A stretch of DNA of 64,000 nt from Septoria linicola (lineage: Eukaryota > Ascomycota > Dothideomycetes > Mycosphaerellales > Mycosphaerellaceae): contig CP099424.1 in the NCBI GenBank assembly GCA_024114885.1, positions 1,984,001 through 2,048,000 of the forward strand. Reading direction: 5' to 3'. Shown piece by piece: positions 11,708-20,433 of the stretch. Position numbers and translations under genes: made by a program. Every line of letters starts with the position of its first letter. Within the stretch, counting starts at the first letter, position 1. Under the pieces are notes generated by a model. That model was not told the DNA's origin, did not search any database, and worked only from the letters and a program-made list of their open reading frames with translations.

Positions 11708-12796
11708 AAGAGGGCATGTAGTCGACCTCAGCGACGATACTTCGCAGGATACATGTGAAGCACTCCATAGCCTACCTGAAGATCACAAACGCAGTGGACC
11801 AAAGCACTCTTCGTCATGCCCACATCAAGACCAAAGGACTGATGCCCAGAGTCTGCCTGAGGAACGAAGCATCCGAATCAAGACGATGCTAGCCACAAAA
11901 GCAGTGGCTTGTGCCTTCACATCTCGACTAGCACATGGTCGAGAATCCGATTGTCGGCGACTCCGGCGCCTATCAGCGAATGGCAGAAGCGGATCACTAC
12001 CAACGGTCTGCTTTACTCCAAGGCCAAGCTGCCCGCAACGATCAGACAGGGTACCATCATTCTGCAGACAGATAATACCCAACAGAGCTCCGCCACGACC
12101 TTCCGACCACGCTTTCAGCACCTAGCTGGCATCATCACCGTCAAGCTGTCCTGTCTTACCACATGAAGAACAAAGATCGCAAGCTTAGGGTTGACTGCCA
12201 AAACACATGGGACAGCGGCAGCAACGTCGCAACGAGTGTTTGACAGCACTGTCCGATCTTTGACCAACTAGAGCAATTGCGCGCTGACTAAAATGGCACT
12301 CGCTGGAGATCTACGAGTAGGTTGTCGGCATTTGTGCATAGCAATGATTGCTGAGGCAGCAAACCTAAACAGGTCAATGTCAGCGATGGTTTACTCCTCA
12401 CCCGTACAGTCTTCGGCTGCGTAGGGTAGACTACTTACACTCGAGCACAAAGCTAGGCTTTCCGAATGTATCCTGTCAAAACGTGCTCGAATCTATAGCT
12501 CTCTGAGGGTCCTTGAAGTCTGAACGTCCAACTGCCATTGCCGCCAACATCTAGCGTCAATGAATTCAGTGTCGATCGAGACCAGCAAGGCGCGAGGCAA
12601 ATAGGTACCTGGTGATACAAGACTCGTGATGATCGATACTTGAAAGCTATCGACAAGAATGAATAACGAGACAGGTGAAGAACTTCTTCTCACCACGCAA
12701 AGAGGTATCTCCCATCCAAAGCCACAACCAAACAACGCCATTCCCGCTCCTGTCGTGTCATCATGATGCCTCCAAACGCTCTTCGTCTGCAACTTT
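11708..12796. other. Convergent intergenic region, no gene recognised
   Basis: About 1.1 kb between the 3' ends of paralogue A and ndc80. Several short frames exist on both strands, none with family patterns, codon bias or convincing starts. No repeat was seen. Confidence 0.6.
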
Positions 12797-15144
12797 CTAC
12801 TCCTCCATCTCATCCGCACCCAACCCAGCTTCCTCCTCTTTCCCTAGCACGCCTTCCATCTCCTCATACTCCCTCTCCACCTCCTCGGCGACAAACTCCT
12901 CATATGCCTCCAACGACCCCTGAATATGGATCTTGAAATCCACCACAGTCTTCAATATCCTTTCCAATTCCGTGTGCAATTCCTCCCTCAGCTCGCCAGC
13001 TCGGAAACCCATTTGTTCGTATTCGAGATTGACGCCCATCTCTCGTTGTTCCATTAATTGCACGCTTTCGCCCAATCCGACGCGGACTTTGTTGAGTTCC
13101 TTCTCCATTCGTTCGATCTGGGCATCAGAGGCTGTTGACTGAGTTGTGCTGATTTCGCGCATCTTCTCGAATTCCTCCGATGCGGATGTTACGCGGTGTT
13201 GGAGTGTAGCGAGCTCCGAGTGTTTGTCTTCAAGCGCTTCTCGCGTCTTGTCGAGGATATCGATCTTGGCCATGTCTTCCTCCAGGCTGGCACTGCGGCG
13301 TTCTGAGATGGACTTTCGTAGCTGCTGAAGAGATTGCTTGATCTGTTTGAGGTCCGGAGTGGGGAGAAGAAGGTGAGGAGCGTAGCCATTATTCGGATCT
13401 TGCAGGAGGCGATCGTTTTGCGATGTCTCGGCTGCAGCAGTAGTTGATGCGGAGAAGTCAGGACCACTATTGACCATCAACCGCAATTCGTAGTCGATGC
13501 CGTGTGCATTGTGCGCCTTTGATGGTATTACGCCGATCTGGTAGCCAAGGGAGTTGTATCGCTGGACTGTACTTTCGAGGTCGTCCAGCTTCGAGCCAGT
13601 CTCAAGCTCCTTCTTGCCTGTGCGGTCTTTGGCTTCTTCCAGCCGTACCTGTGTTGTTTCAACGCCCTTCAAGAGCCGTTCCCGTTCAGTGTTCATGCGG
13701 TCAATGTCTTGTACTGAAAGGCCTTGATCATCGACCTTCTGCTGCAAGTCATCTCGTTCGGCCTCTGCCTCTGCCATTTCCGCTTCGCACCTTTCGATTT
13801 CCTGCTGTAGAAGATCGGCTCGGTGGGTGTACTTTTCGACCTTGGCATCCATACTCGCGTTGTACTGCTCGAATTTCTGCTTGTCTTCCTCCAGAATCTT
13901 GATCGTTTCGTCCAATTTCGCTAATCGTGGAGCAGATTTGCTGAGCTCATCGATCTGTTCTTGCAGTCTCTTCGACTCTGCCTCCAATTCCTTGACCTGC
14001 TCCAGATTTGCAGCATTTGCCTGCTCAAATTTGATCGCCATGGCTTCGATATGCGGCTGTATCCTCCTCTTTGCCTCTTCTTCCTCATCATCGTCGTCCT
14101 CAATTGACAGCCACTCCTTGTAAGCATTCGACAAGAAGTCGAAAGTGATGCGGTCCGCAGATATGTCAAATCCTGCTTCAAGGCATGCATCATCCCACAT
14201 GCCTGTGCTGTACTGCTCCATCATCTTCGCGAGCTGCATCATCCAGTAAAGCAGACCTAAGAACGTGCTCCAGTTGTTGCCTCCGACCGCTGCCAGCTGA
14301 CTTTTGCTGATGTTCTTCTCGAAAGGATACCTCATCTGCTTGAGCAAAGGCGGCACCTCAGCATCAATGTTCTTCTGGAAACGATAAGCCGGGTCGATTT
14401 GGTGGTACAGAAATTGAAACATCAGATTGAAATCCTTCTGTGTGGGCGAGGTCATAGTCTTGTGCGTGAGAGAGTGCTTCATGTCCATGTCGAAGTTGCG
14501 TTGGGTCAGAAACTCCAGAAGCTCCTGACCCATGATCTGTCGGGTCTGGCCATCTCGTAGTCGTCGTGGATCCGTGGGGATGCCATTGATGGGTGGGGCG
14601 GTCGCGAAGAACGATTGGTGGCCTTGAGGTCCGAAGCCAGCTGAAGGTCGCGCGCTGTAGACAGAACTCCTTCGCTGTGTGCTGGCTTCGAATTGGATCG
14701 GATTTGCTGGTGTGGACGTGACAGGCGCAAAGCTTTTCCGGCCTCCGCCGGTGCTCGGGAAGAAGTTCTGTGAGCTCGGTCGCTGCACGGTGCTGAAGCC
14801 GCCCATTCCCATTCCTGCCAAATTGTCGCCTGAAGAAGAGCGGTGGAACATGGGCTGTGCAGGTCGGCCAGGCGCGAGGGACATTCTACTTCCCGACGTC
14901 GAGCGGTGATGTTGTGTTGTCGCAGGCGCGTTTTGATAGTGTGATTGGCTGTTGGATCGCTTCATGGCTGAAGCGGGCATCGGTATGGCGGAAACATTAT
15001 GCGACACGGGTGCGAGGCTCTATCGTGCTGTTAGTGAGTGAAATGCGCCGGCGCGTGTGTATTGTCGCATCGTACCTCTCGCGGTCGGCGCACGGAGAAG
15101 AGCCCTGGTTCCTGCGACATGGTCTGTCTGCGCGTCGAGTCCAT
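12797..15144 (-). CDS. ndc80: Kinetochore protein Ndc80/HEC1
   Basis: Two exons, 15076-15144 and 12797-15019, give about 763 residues. Ndc80 is the microtubule-binding subunit of the outer-kinetochore Ndc80 complex, working with Nuf2, Spc24 and Spc25. The first exon encodes RRQTMSQEPGLFSVRRPRE, the conserved fungal N-terminus. A 56-bp intron (15020-15075) leads to SLAPVSHNVSAIPMP. A basic, Ser-rich tail follows. The calponin-homology domain covers about residues 177-297 (for example GQELLEFLTQRNF and PFEKNISKSQLAAVGG). A long coiled coil from about 327 to 747 has a break near residue 560. The acceptor used (GATAG, 15020) keeps frame; the nearer CTAACAG acceptor would not. Transcribed divergently from pex14 across about 350 bp. 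Confidence 0.95.
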
Positions 15145-15491
15145 GGTGGAGGATGTATCGCGCCAAAGTTGAATGCGATGCGATGCGATGCGATGCGATG
15201 CGACACGTGCAAAAGGCGGATAACGTGTGGTGGGACGGTGTTTTGGCCGAAAAGTAAACAAAGGCGGCGGAAGGAGCAACCCGCGCTAGATGCACGCGCT
15301 AACTTACAGGGATCACCGCGTCGGAATGCTTGCCGATCAAGCCGAGGTCTGCCGACTTCGTCCTGGCTCGACTGTCTCGTGATAGACAGACAGACAGAGA
15401 CCAAAGTCGACACGCTTCACTTGTGCATTCTGTGCTATTGACGGACAGAGGAGAGTGCATACTTCAACCTGCACCTCATCTGTCGCCCGTC
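15145..15491. promoter_or_regulatory. Divergent ndc80/pex14 promoter
   Basis: 347-bp head-to-head spacer that must hold both promoters. The ndc80-proximal side carries a pentanucleotide tandem repeat (15173-15202). The region also contains a short (CAGA)n run near 15384-15400. Confidence 0.6.
15173..15202. repeat. ATGCG pentanucleotide tandem repeat, 6 copies
   Basis: Six perfect tandem copies of ATGCG, 29 bp upstream of the ndc80 start codon, probably in its 5' UTR or core promoter. Copy number may vary between isolates. Confidence 0.9.
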
Positions 15492-16687
15492 ATGGTCCGC
15501 GAGGACTTGGTCGAAGGAGCCATTTCCTGTACGCATCGCCGTCTCCCCCAACTCCATCTCGCTGCTAACACATCATATCTACAGTCCTCCAAGATCCATC
15601 CGTCGCATCTGCTCCTCTCGAACAACGTATCGCCTTCCTGCGCTCTAAAAACTTGACTCAAGACGAAATCGACACATCTCTCGCTCGCGTGGGCCAATCT
15701 CCTCCACCCGGCAGTTCATCCCAGCCTCCCACCCAGTATCGAGCACCACCCCAACAATACAACAACTACAATGGCAACTATGGATCACAACCTTATGGCG
15801 CATGGCAACAACCGCCGCCTGAGCCACCGCGACGAGACTGGAGAGACTACTTCATCGCCGCGACCGTCGCTTCAGGCATAGGCTATGGTCTGTACTGGAC
15901 TGCGAAACGATACGTCTACCCGTTGATCGCCCCTCCCACGCCACCACAATTGGAGCAAGACAAGAAAAGTGTGGACGAGGCATTTGAGAAGACCTTCCAG
16001 CTTTTGGAACAGCTCTCTGCTGACACGGCAGAGCTGAAGAATGCAGAGGCTCAGAGGAAGGAGAGACTTGATGCTGCTCTGTCGGAAGTTGAGAGTGTCA
16101 TTGGAAGGATGAAGCTGGCGAACGACGAGCGAGAGCAAGAAGCAAAGCGGAATGCACGCGAGCTGAGTGAGCTGCGAGATTTGATCCCCAAGGCAATTGA
16201 GAAGGAGAAGCAGGCACAAGAGGAAAGATTGAAGGAGCTTGGCACAGAGATGAAGAGCTTGAAGACATTGGTGCAAAATAGAATGCGCGATGGAGGCGCA
16301 GCCCCTTCGAGGACTACGCCGAGCTTCTCCAGCTCGCAAGGACACAGCGGACAAGTGCTCGGAAGCGGTGCACAAGTAAACGGAAACTCCTCAGCACCTG
16401 CTGTACAAGAAGCAGCGACGAATGGCGTGTCAACGCCTTCAGCCGAGACCAAGCCATCATCGCCATACACTGCTCCAGCTAGCACATCAACCAGCTCGAA
16501 CCCATACCAATCACGTCTGCTCGGGAACAGCGGAGGAAAGGCGGCGATTCCTGCGTGGCAACTGGCCGCGAAGAAGAAGTCGGAGGATGCCAAAGCTGCG
16601 GCGGCCGCAGAAGGTGCCAGTGGATCTAGCACGCCCAATGTTCAAGAGAGTGGAACAGTGCAGGATGCTGCTGATGGACCTGCTTAA
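15492..16687 (+). CDS. pex14: Peroxisomal membrane protein Pex14
   Basis: Two exons, 15492-15528 and 15585-16687, give 379 residues. Pex14 forms the docking site on the peroxisome membrane for Pex5/Pex7 receptors carrying matrix proteins. Splicing of the 56-bp intron joins MVREDLVEGAIS to FLQDPSVASAPLEQRIAFLR and KNLTQDEID, the conserved Pex5-binding helical domain. A Pro/Gln/Tyr-rich linker follows. A hydrophobic segment, FIAATVASGIGYGLYW at about residues 100-118, is the membrane span. A coiled coil covers about 140-250 and the tail is Ser/Ala-rich. The first exon is only 37 bp, so it is easily missed. Divergent from ndc80. Confidence 0.95.
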
Positions 16688-16954
16688 TGGGAGGACGATG
16701 CGAAAATGGCAGATGTATCGTGTATCGTTCTAGGTATGTCTTTGAATATGACCAATTGATGACCGGACATGGACTGCAGACGGGCGTGAGGTGAAGTGAA
16801 GCGCAGGCTGAAGCTCACAATCCATCAAGTCTGCATTAGCGCTGTCTCGCACAAAAGTGTTGCTTTACTGACTTCGATTTCTAACATTTGCCGGACTGAC
16901 AAAGTTGCAACCATCGAGCAGTCCGGTCGCCTCAGAGCACTGGCCGGCAACAAG

Positions 16955-17794
16955 ATGGCGAGCTTACTCGAACGCAGCATTCAACAGCTGCTACGCACAA
17001 ACCAAGTCGTCATCAGAGGTGACCAACAGGCTGCACGCGACTACTACGACTCCCTGAACAAACAGAAAATGGACTGTAAGAATACAAACGAATCTTATCC
17101 AACATCACAACTAACCATATTTCCAGCACCAACCACAAGAACAACGGCAGCACACTCCGTCCTCTTCTCCCCCAAACTCCTCGTAATCATCCTCTCCAAT
17201 CTCAGCACCAGCGACCTCACACGCCACACCCGCGTCTGCAAACTCTGGCACCAGACCATCACATCCACCACCACTCTCCGCCAGATCCTCTTCCTCGACC
17301 CAATACCAATCGTGGAACAAATCCTCTTCAACCCCCTCGAGCTCCATCCTCCGCGCTCCGCCAAAATCATCCCAATCGGCCATTCTCTCCAGAAACAACG
17401 ACCAGCAGTACTCCACACCCACCGCCACACAATCACAACCCTCCATCCCATCATCCACACCCTCAACTTCCTACCACCGGGTAACAAAACAAAATTCATC
17501 GACTCCTGGTCCCCACTCCTCCACCTCTCTACTCCTCGTCTCCGCTCAGCGCTTTCCCTCTACCCATCTCTAGCAAAAGCATACATGACCAATCCACCAG
17601 TCCATGCAATTCGGATTGTGAATCCGTGGGATGGGTTTGTCGATCGGACGTTCTACTCTACATCTCCTTCGACTTCAACAAGAGGAGAAGACGGAAAGGG
17701 TGGAGGAGGAGGAGGAGGAGGATTCACGATGGGAGAAGTGCTGGAGTGTGCGGAGAGGGCGATTGAGGAGGGGAGGGTTAAGCCAGGGTCATAG
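16955..17794 (+). CDS. F-box protein truncated by a transposon
   Basis: Two exons, 16955-17075 and 17127-17794, encode about 262 residues. The F-box-like segment reads SPKLLVIILSNLSTSDLTRHTR, then CKLWHQTITSTTTLRQILFL, as in fungal F-box proteins that feed SCF ligases. A later block, AIRIVNPWDGFVDRTFY, leads into a poly-Gly run and FTMGEVLECAERAIEEG. The 51-bp intron (17076-17126) has perfect GTAAGA, CTAAC and CAG signals, is a multiple of three and contains no stop, so unspliced RNA would still be in frame. The last Ser codon and the TAG stop (17789-17794) belong to the terminal repeat of the inserted element, not to the original gene. The original reading frame resumes at 18546 beyond the element and would have added about 49 residues. 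Confidence 0.82.
   Translation: MASLLERSIQQLLRTNQVVIRGDQQAARDYYDSLNKQKMDCKNTNESYPTSQLTIFPAPTTRTTAAHSVLFSPKLLVIILSNLSTSDLTRHTRVCKLWHQTITSTTTLRQILFLDPIPIVEQILFNPLELHPPRSAKIIPIGHSLQKQRPAVLHTHRHTITTLHPIIHTLNFLPPGNKTKFIDSWSPLLHLSTPRLRSALSLYPSLAKAYMTNPPVHAIRIVNPWDGFVDRTFYSTSPSTSTRGEDGKGGGGGGGGFTMGEVLECAERAIEEGRVKPGS
17783..17788. repeat. Target-site duplication, left copy (CCAGGG)
   Basis: CCAGGG directly before the element, matched by CCAGGG at 18546-18551 directly after it. Counting the preceding G on both sides extends the match to seven bases (GCCAGGG), with the repeat ends shifted by one. Both copies sit in the same reading frame of the F-box gene. Confidence 0.8.
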
Positions 17795-17814
17795 AAGTTG
17801 AATGATGAATAGCT

Positions 17815-17873
17815 ATTCAGGGGATTCAATTCATTCAATCGTTGAATGAATTTGAATGCTTCAGCCCCTGAAT
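17815..17873. repeat. Subterminal palindrome, left arm
   Basis: ATTCAGGGG (17815-17823) pairs with CCCCTGAAT (17865-17873). Inside, the segment 17824-17839 pairs with 17842-17857 except for one bulged base. Together they could fold into an almost continuous hairpin of about 59 nt. Confidence 0.75.
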
Positions 17874-18454
17874 ATTATAAATATTCAAGATTCAATAGGA
17901 ATAGTAGTACTAATCTACTTAGCGCTAAACTTAGCCTATACTCTTATAGATAGCTATTAATATACTATCTATATTACTAATAACCGCTAAGTCCGAGCGT
18001 ACGTTTAGTAGCGCTAGGCGCACTATTCTATAGATACTATTAAGAATATATCCTAGATAGTTAGGTTAGATATAGATATTTAGGCATAGTTCTAGGTACC
18101 TAAGGTATCTACCTAAGGCTTAGTAAAAGATATATCTTACTTCTCCTTCTTCTCTTCTTAGATAACTAACTTAATTAACTTTATATTTAGTTCCTAGTAT
18201 ATTACTACTATACTATATATATAAGACAGTTTAAGATTAATCCCTTATTCTTCTTTACTACGCTATACCCTCCTTAATATTATATAGTAGCTAACGCTCT
18301 CTACTTTTAATAGATACGCTCGTAGCTCGACGGTACTACTAGAACTTAGTCTAAATATACTAAAAGTTAGTAGAAGTTAGGTATTACTAAGATTATAGTA
18401 GATAGCGCTATAGAATAAGTTATTACTACTACGTATATAGATGATTATTGAATA

Positions 18455-18529
18455 TTTAGAGTGAATATTGCGATTCAATTCAGCAATTGAATTGAATCTG
18501 AATCTAGGTCATTGAATGACAATATTCAA
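18455..18529. repeat. Subterminal palindrome, right arm
   Basis: GAATATTG near 18463 and CAATATTC near 18520 are inverted copies. They enclose the palindrome ATTCAATTCA...TGAATTGAAT (about 18472-18496). This mirrors the left-arm architecture although the sequences differ in detail. Confidence 0.65.
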
Positions 18530-18545
18530 GATTCAACTTCTATGG

Positions 18546-18701
18546 CCAGGGTGTGCGGTCAGTGGGGAGGTGAGTGTGGGGTTGATGGGGGTTACGTTGG
18601 AGGGGAGTAAGTGTGTGAAGAGGTTGAGGGGAGAGGGGAGGGAGGAGTGGGAGGATGAGGTTGAGGGGGGTTTCGTGCATGGGGAGAGGGAGTCGCTTTG
18701 A
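18546..18701 (+). pseudogene. Orphaned 3' coding end of the F-box gene
   Basis: Begins with the right CCAGGG duplication and continues in the frame of the upstream F-box gene to a TGA at 18699-18701, adding about 49 residues (GEVSVGLMGVTLEGS and an acidic EEWEDEVEGG stretch). Its purine-rich codon use matches the end of the upstream exon (GEVLECAERAIEEGR). This is the expected lost C-terminus of the gene cut by the element. It has no start codon of its own. Confidence 0.72.
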
Positions 18702-19235
18702 GACGGGAGTAGCTGGGGACACGCTGAGGTTCACACTGGTTGCGGCGGAAGCTGAGAGCTAGGGATATTATAGTCGTGTCGAGGAGGCAGTTGGCATCAC
18801 TTCTACCCGTTGACCTGTCCGGACATTCTTCGGAGTAGTGTACTATTCGGGGATTGAGGGTGTAGTCTGTGCGACCTTCTGCCTATAAGAGACAACGATT
18901 TGAGTGACGCCGTCCAAAGATGATTGGGAATTGACAGTACATGGAAAGAAAACACGTCAAATTGCTGTACGCTCTCAGCTTGCTCTGATTCTTCGGAGAT
19001 TCGGAGGTCAGTATCGTCATTGTTTCCAAGCCTGGACCTATCATGGCGTCGTACTGATGCTCTCAGGATTTGCCGTCTCGCGCAAATCTCCGTGATCAAA
19101 CCTGATAAGCTCAAGCGGTGCGGGATGCTTTGTCAGAACAGTCAGTGTGCAGCTCAATCTCACACCACGCATCCGCACTTGACAGGAGTGTCGAACATCG
19201 TTGAGTTTCTTGGCGAATCACAACACAGTACTCGG
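18702..19235. other. Intergenic region, no gene recognised
   Basis: About 530 bp between the orphaned F-box 3' end and paralogue B. Frames of about 100 codons on both strands show no family pattern. Confidence 0.55.
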
Positions 19236-20216
19236 TCAGGACACAGTGCCGTCACGCATGATAGGCTGCGCCGCAAGATATCGCCACTTCTGCTCGCACC
19301 CCCCAGCTGAACGTCCTGGAATATGTTGTGAGATGTCTGACCAGGATTTGTTGGCTTGCTTCAAACGTTTTAGAGTGTCAATTTCTTGCTCGGTCCAGAA
19401 ATTGGGACTCCTTGCGGACACTATGCAGCCTAGTAGCTTCCCGCGCTGATACAATACGCTATTCCGGCGGTTGGGCATGGCACGCGCTACCTCGGTGAAA
19501 TTGGAGTGAGTTTTGCATAATTCTCGTAATTGATTGTCCTCCGCTGGAGTGAAGAACGAATCGAAGGAGCGAGGGTCTACCTCACGGCCACCGTTATACG
19601 TCGGCACCAAGCGATTTGAAACACTGGTTGAAGTTCTCCCCAGTGCTGCACCTATGATTCTGGAACTGTGGCCGGCTAATTTCATTGCCCGCGCCCGATC
19701 CACGTCGTCCTGGGTCCATGGCTTGTATTGCGCATTGCGTGAAGTTGGAATGCGATCGCCACGACGCCGATTGCGTATGCGAGAAGCCACGCTTCCAAGC
19801 GTGCGGCCCAAACGTTCGGCGATGATCTTCCGAGGTATATCTCCCTGCATGGACTCGTCGAGCTTGGAGTCTTCCTCGGATGTCCAAAGTCTGTGTGGAT
19901 CATCGCGAGTCTTCTTGTTCACGTCGTTATTGTAGAGTGCGTAATTAATAGCACTATGAGATCGGCCGAGCGTCTTCGCGATGGATGGGTTAGATTTGCC
20001 TTCTTTACGCAGGCGCTGTAGCTGGTCTAGCTGATCTTGAGTCCAATACCGACCGACTGCTTTCGGGGATACACAGGAGAAATCATGCTTGATATAGGGC
20101 CACGTCGAGCGTCGTAGGTTCCGAATATGCCATACTCTCACTTTGAGCGGTGCGAGCACGCCGCATAGGAGTGACTGGTCTATAGTATCGCAGAAAGCAG
20201 ACACCCAAAGTCTCAT
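19236..20216 (-). CDS. Myb/SANT-like protein with five repeats (paralogue B)
   Basis: Intronless, 326 residues, the same length as paralogue A. Five Myb/SANT-like repeats lie at about residues 57-95, 110-150, 166-203, 220-262 and 272-312. Examples are WTQDQLDQLQRLRKEG...SIAKTLGRSHSAI, FFTPAEDNQLRELCKTHSNF followed by VARAMPNRR, and IPGRSAGGCEQKWR. The order and spacing match paralogue A repeat by repeat (EVARAMPSRR against EVARAMPNRR), so the genes are paralogues rather than chance similar repeats. The first 50 residues are basic and hydrophobic. Start: ATG at 20216, overlapped by the TGA of a four-codon upstream frame. Paralogue C starts 217 bp away on the other strand. Confidence 0.8.
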   Translation of the reverse strand: MRLWVSAFCDTIDQSLLCGVLAPLKVRVWHIRNLRRSTWPYIKHDFSCVSPKAVGRYWTQDQLDQLQRLRKEGKSNPSIAKTLGRSHSAINYALYNNDVNKKTRDDPHRLWTSEEDSKLDESMQGDIPRKIIAERLGRTLGSVASRIRNRRRGDRIPTSRNAQYKPWTQDDVDRARAMKLAGHSSRIIGAALGRTSTSVSNRLVPTYNGGREVDPRSFDSFFTPAEDNQLRELCKTHSNFTEVARAMPNRRNSVLYQRGKLLGCIVSARSPNFWTEQEIDTLKRLKQANKSWSDISQHIPGRSAGGCEQKWRYLAAQPIMRDGTVS

Positions 20217-20227
20217 ATTGCTCGCAT
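20213..20227 (-). promoter_or_regulatory. Four-codon upstream ORF overlapping the start of paralogue B
   Basis: ATG CGA GCA ATA TGA. Its TGA overlaps the main ATG as ATGA. If transcribed, such an arrangement can lower initiation at, or couple it to, the main frame. Sequence observation; function is inference. Confidence 0.5.
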
Positions 20228-20230
20228 ATT

Positions 20231-20325
20231 GTTGTTGTTGATGTTGATGTTAATTTTAAGGTTCAGGCAGGGCACCAGGAGGAAGTCGTGATGTGGAGCC
20301 GAATTGACTCCCGCCGTGCTTGGCA
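20231..20325 (-). promoter_or_regulatory. Conserved promoter block shared with paralogue A
   Basis: On the minus strand this reads GCCAAGCA (20325-20318), CGGCTCCACATCACGACTT (20301-20283), GCCTGAACCTT (20268-20258), then ATCAACA and CAACAAC repeats (about 20242-20231). Order and spacing match 10606-10692 upstream of paralogue A. The whole block lies inside the spacer to paralogue C, so it may serve both directions. Confidence 0.65.
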
Positions 20326-20433
20326 CAATCTCCGTTCTTGCAACTGCTGCATACGCCAGGACTAGTTAACCATCATCTCAGGTCCCTCAGATTCCATCGA
20401 TTCCGCACAGAATTCTTCAGGAGAGACTGCCGA

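Larger units (their letters stand above)
17789..18545. mobile_element. Non-autonomous DNA transposon with inverted repeats, RIP-mutated core
   Basis: 757-bp insert. Its ends are inverted copies, TCATAGAAGTTGAAT on the left and CCATAGAAGTTGAAT on the right (reverse complement), flanked by a 6-bp direct repeat CCAGGG. Inside each end is a palindromic arm of ATTCAA/TTGAAT motifs. The core from about 17897 to 18440 is very AT-rich, with three CpA and no TpG by my count, while CpG persists. That is the pattern left by repeat-induced point mutation on both strands. No open frame survives, so no transposase is visible. The superfamily is unclear: a 6- or 7-bp duplication does not match the common TA, TTAA, 8-bp or 9-bp classes cleanly. 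A MITE-like or foldback element is the best description. Confidence 0.82.

Noticed and set aside
11637..12125. 162-codon frame after Myb-like paralogue A
   Set aside because: Overlaps the real gene end in another frame, low-information composition, no recognisable domain.
15029..15075. ndc80 intron ending at the nearer CTAACAG
   Set aside because: That acceptor breaks the reading frame. The acceptor nine bases downstream keeps frame and gives the conserved N-terminus.
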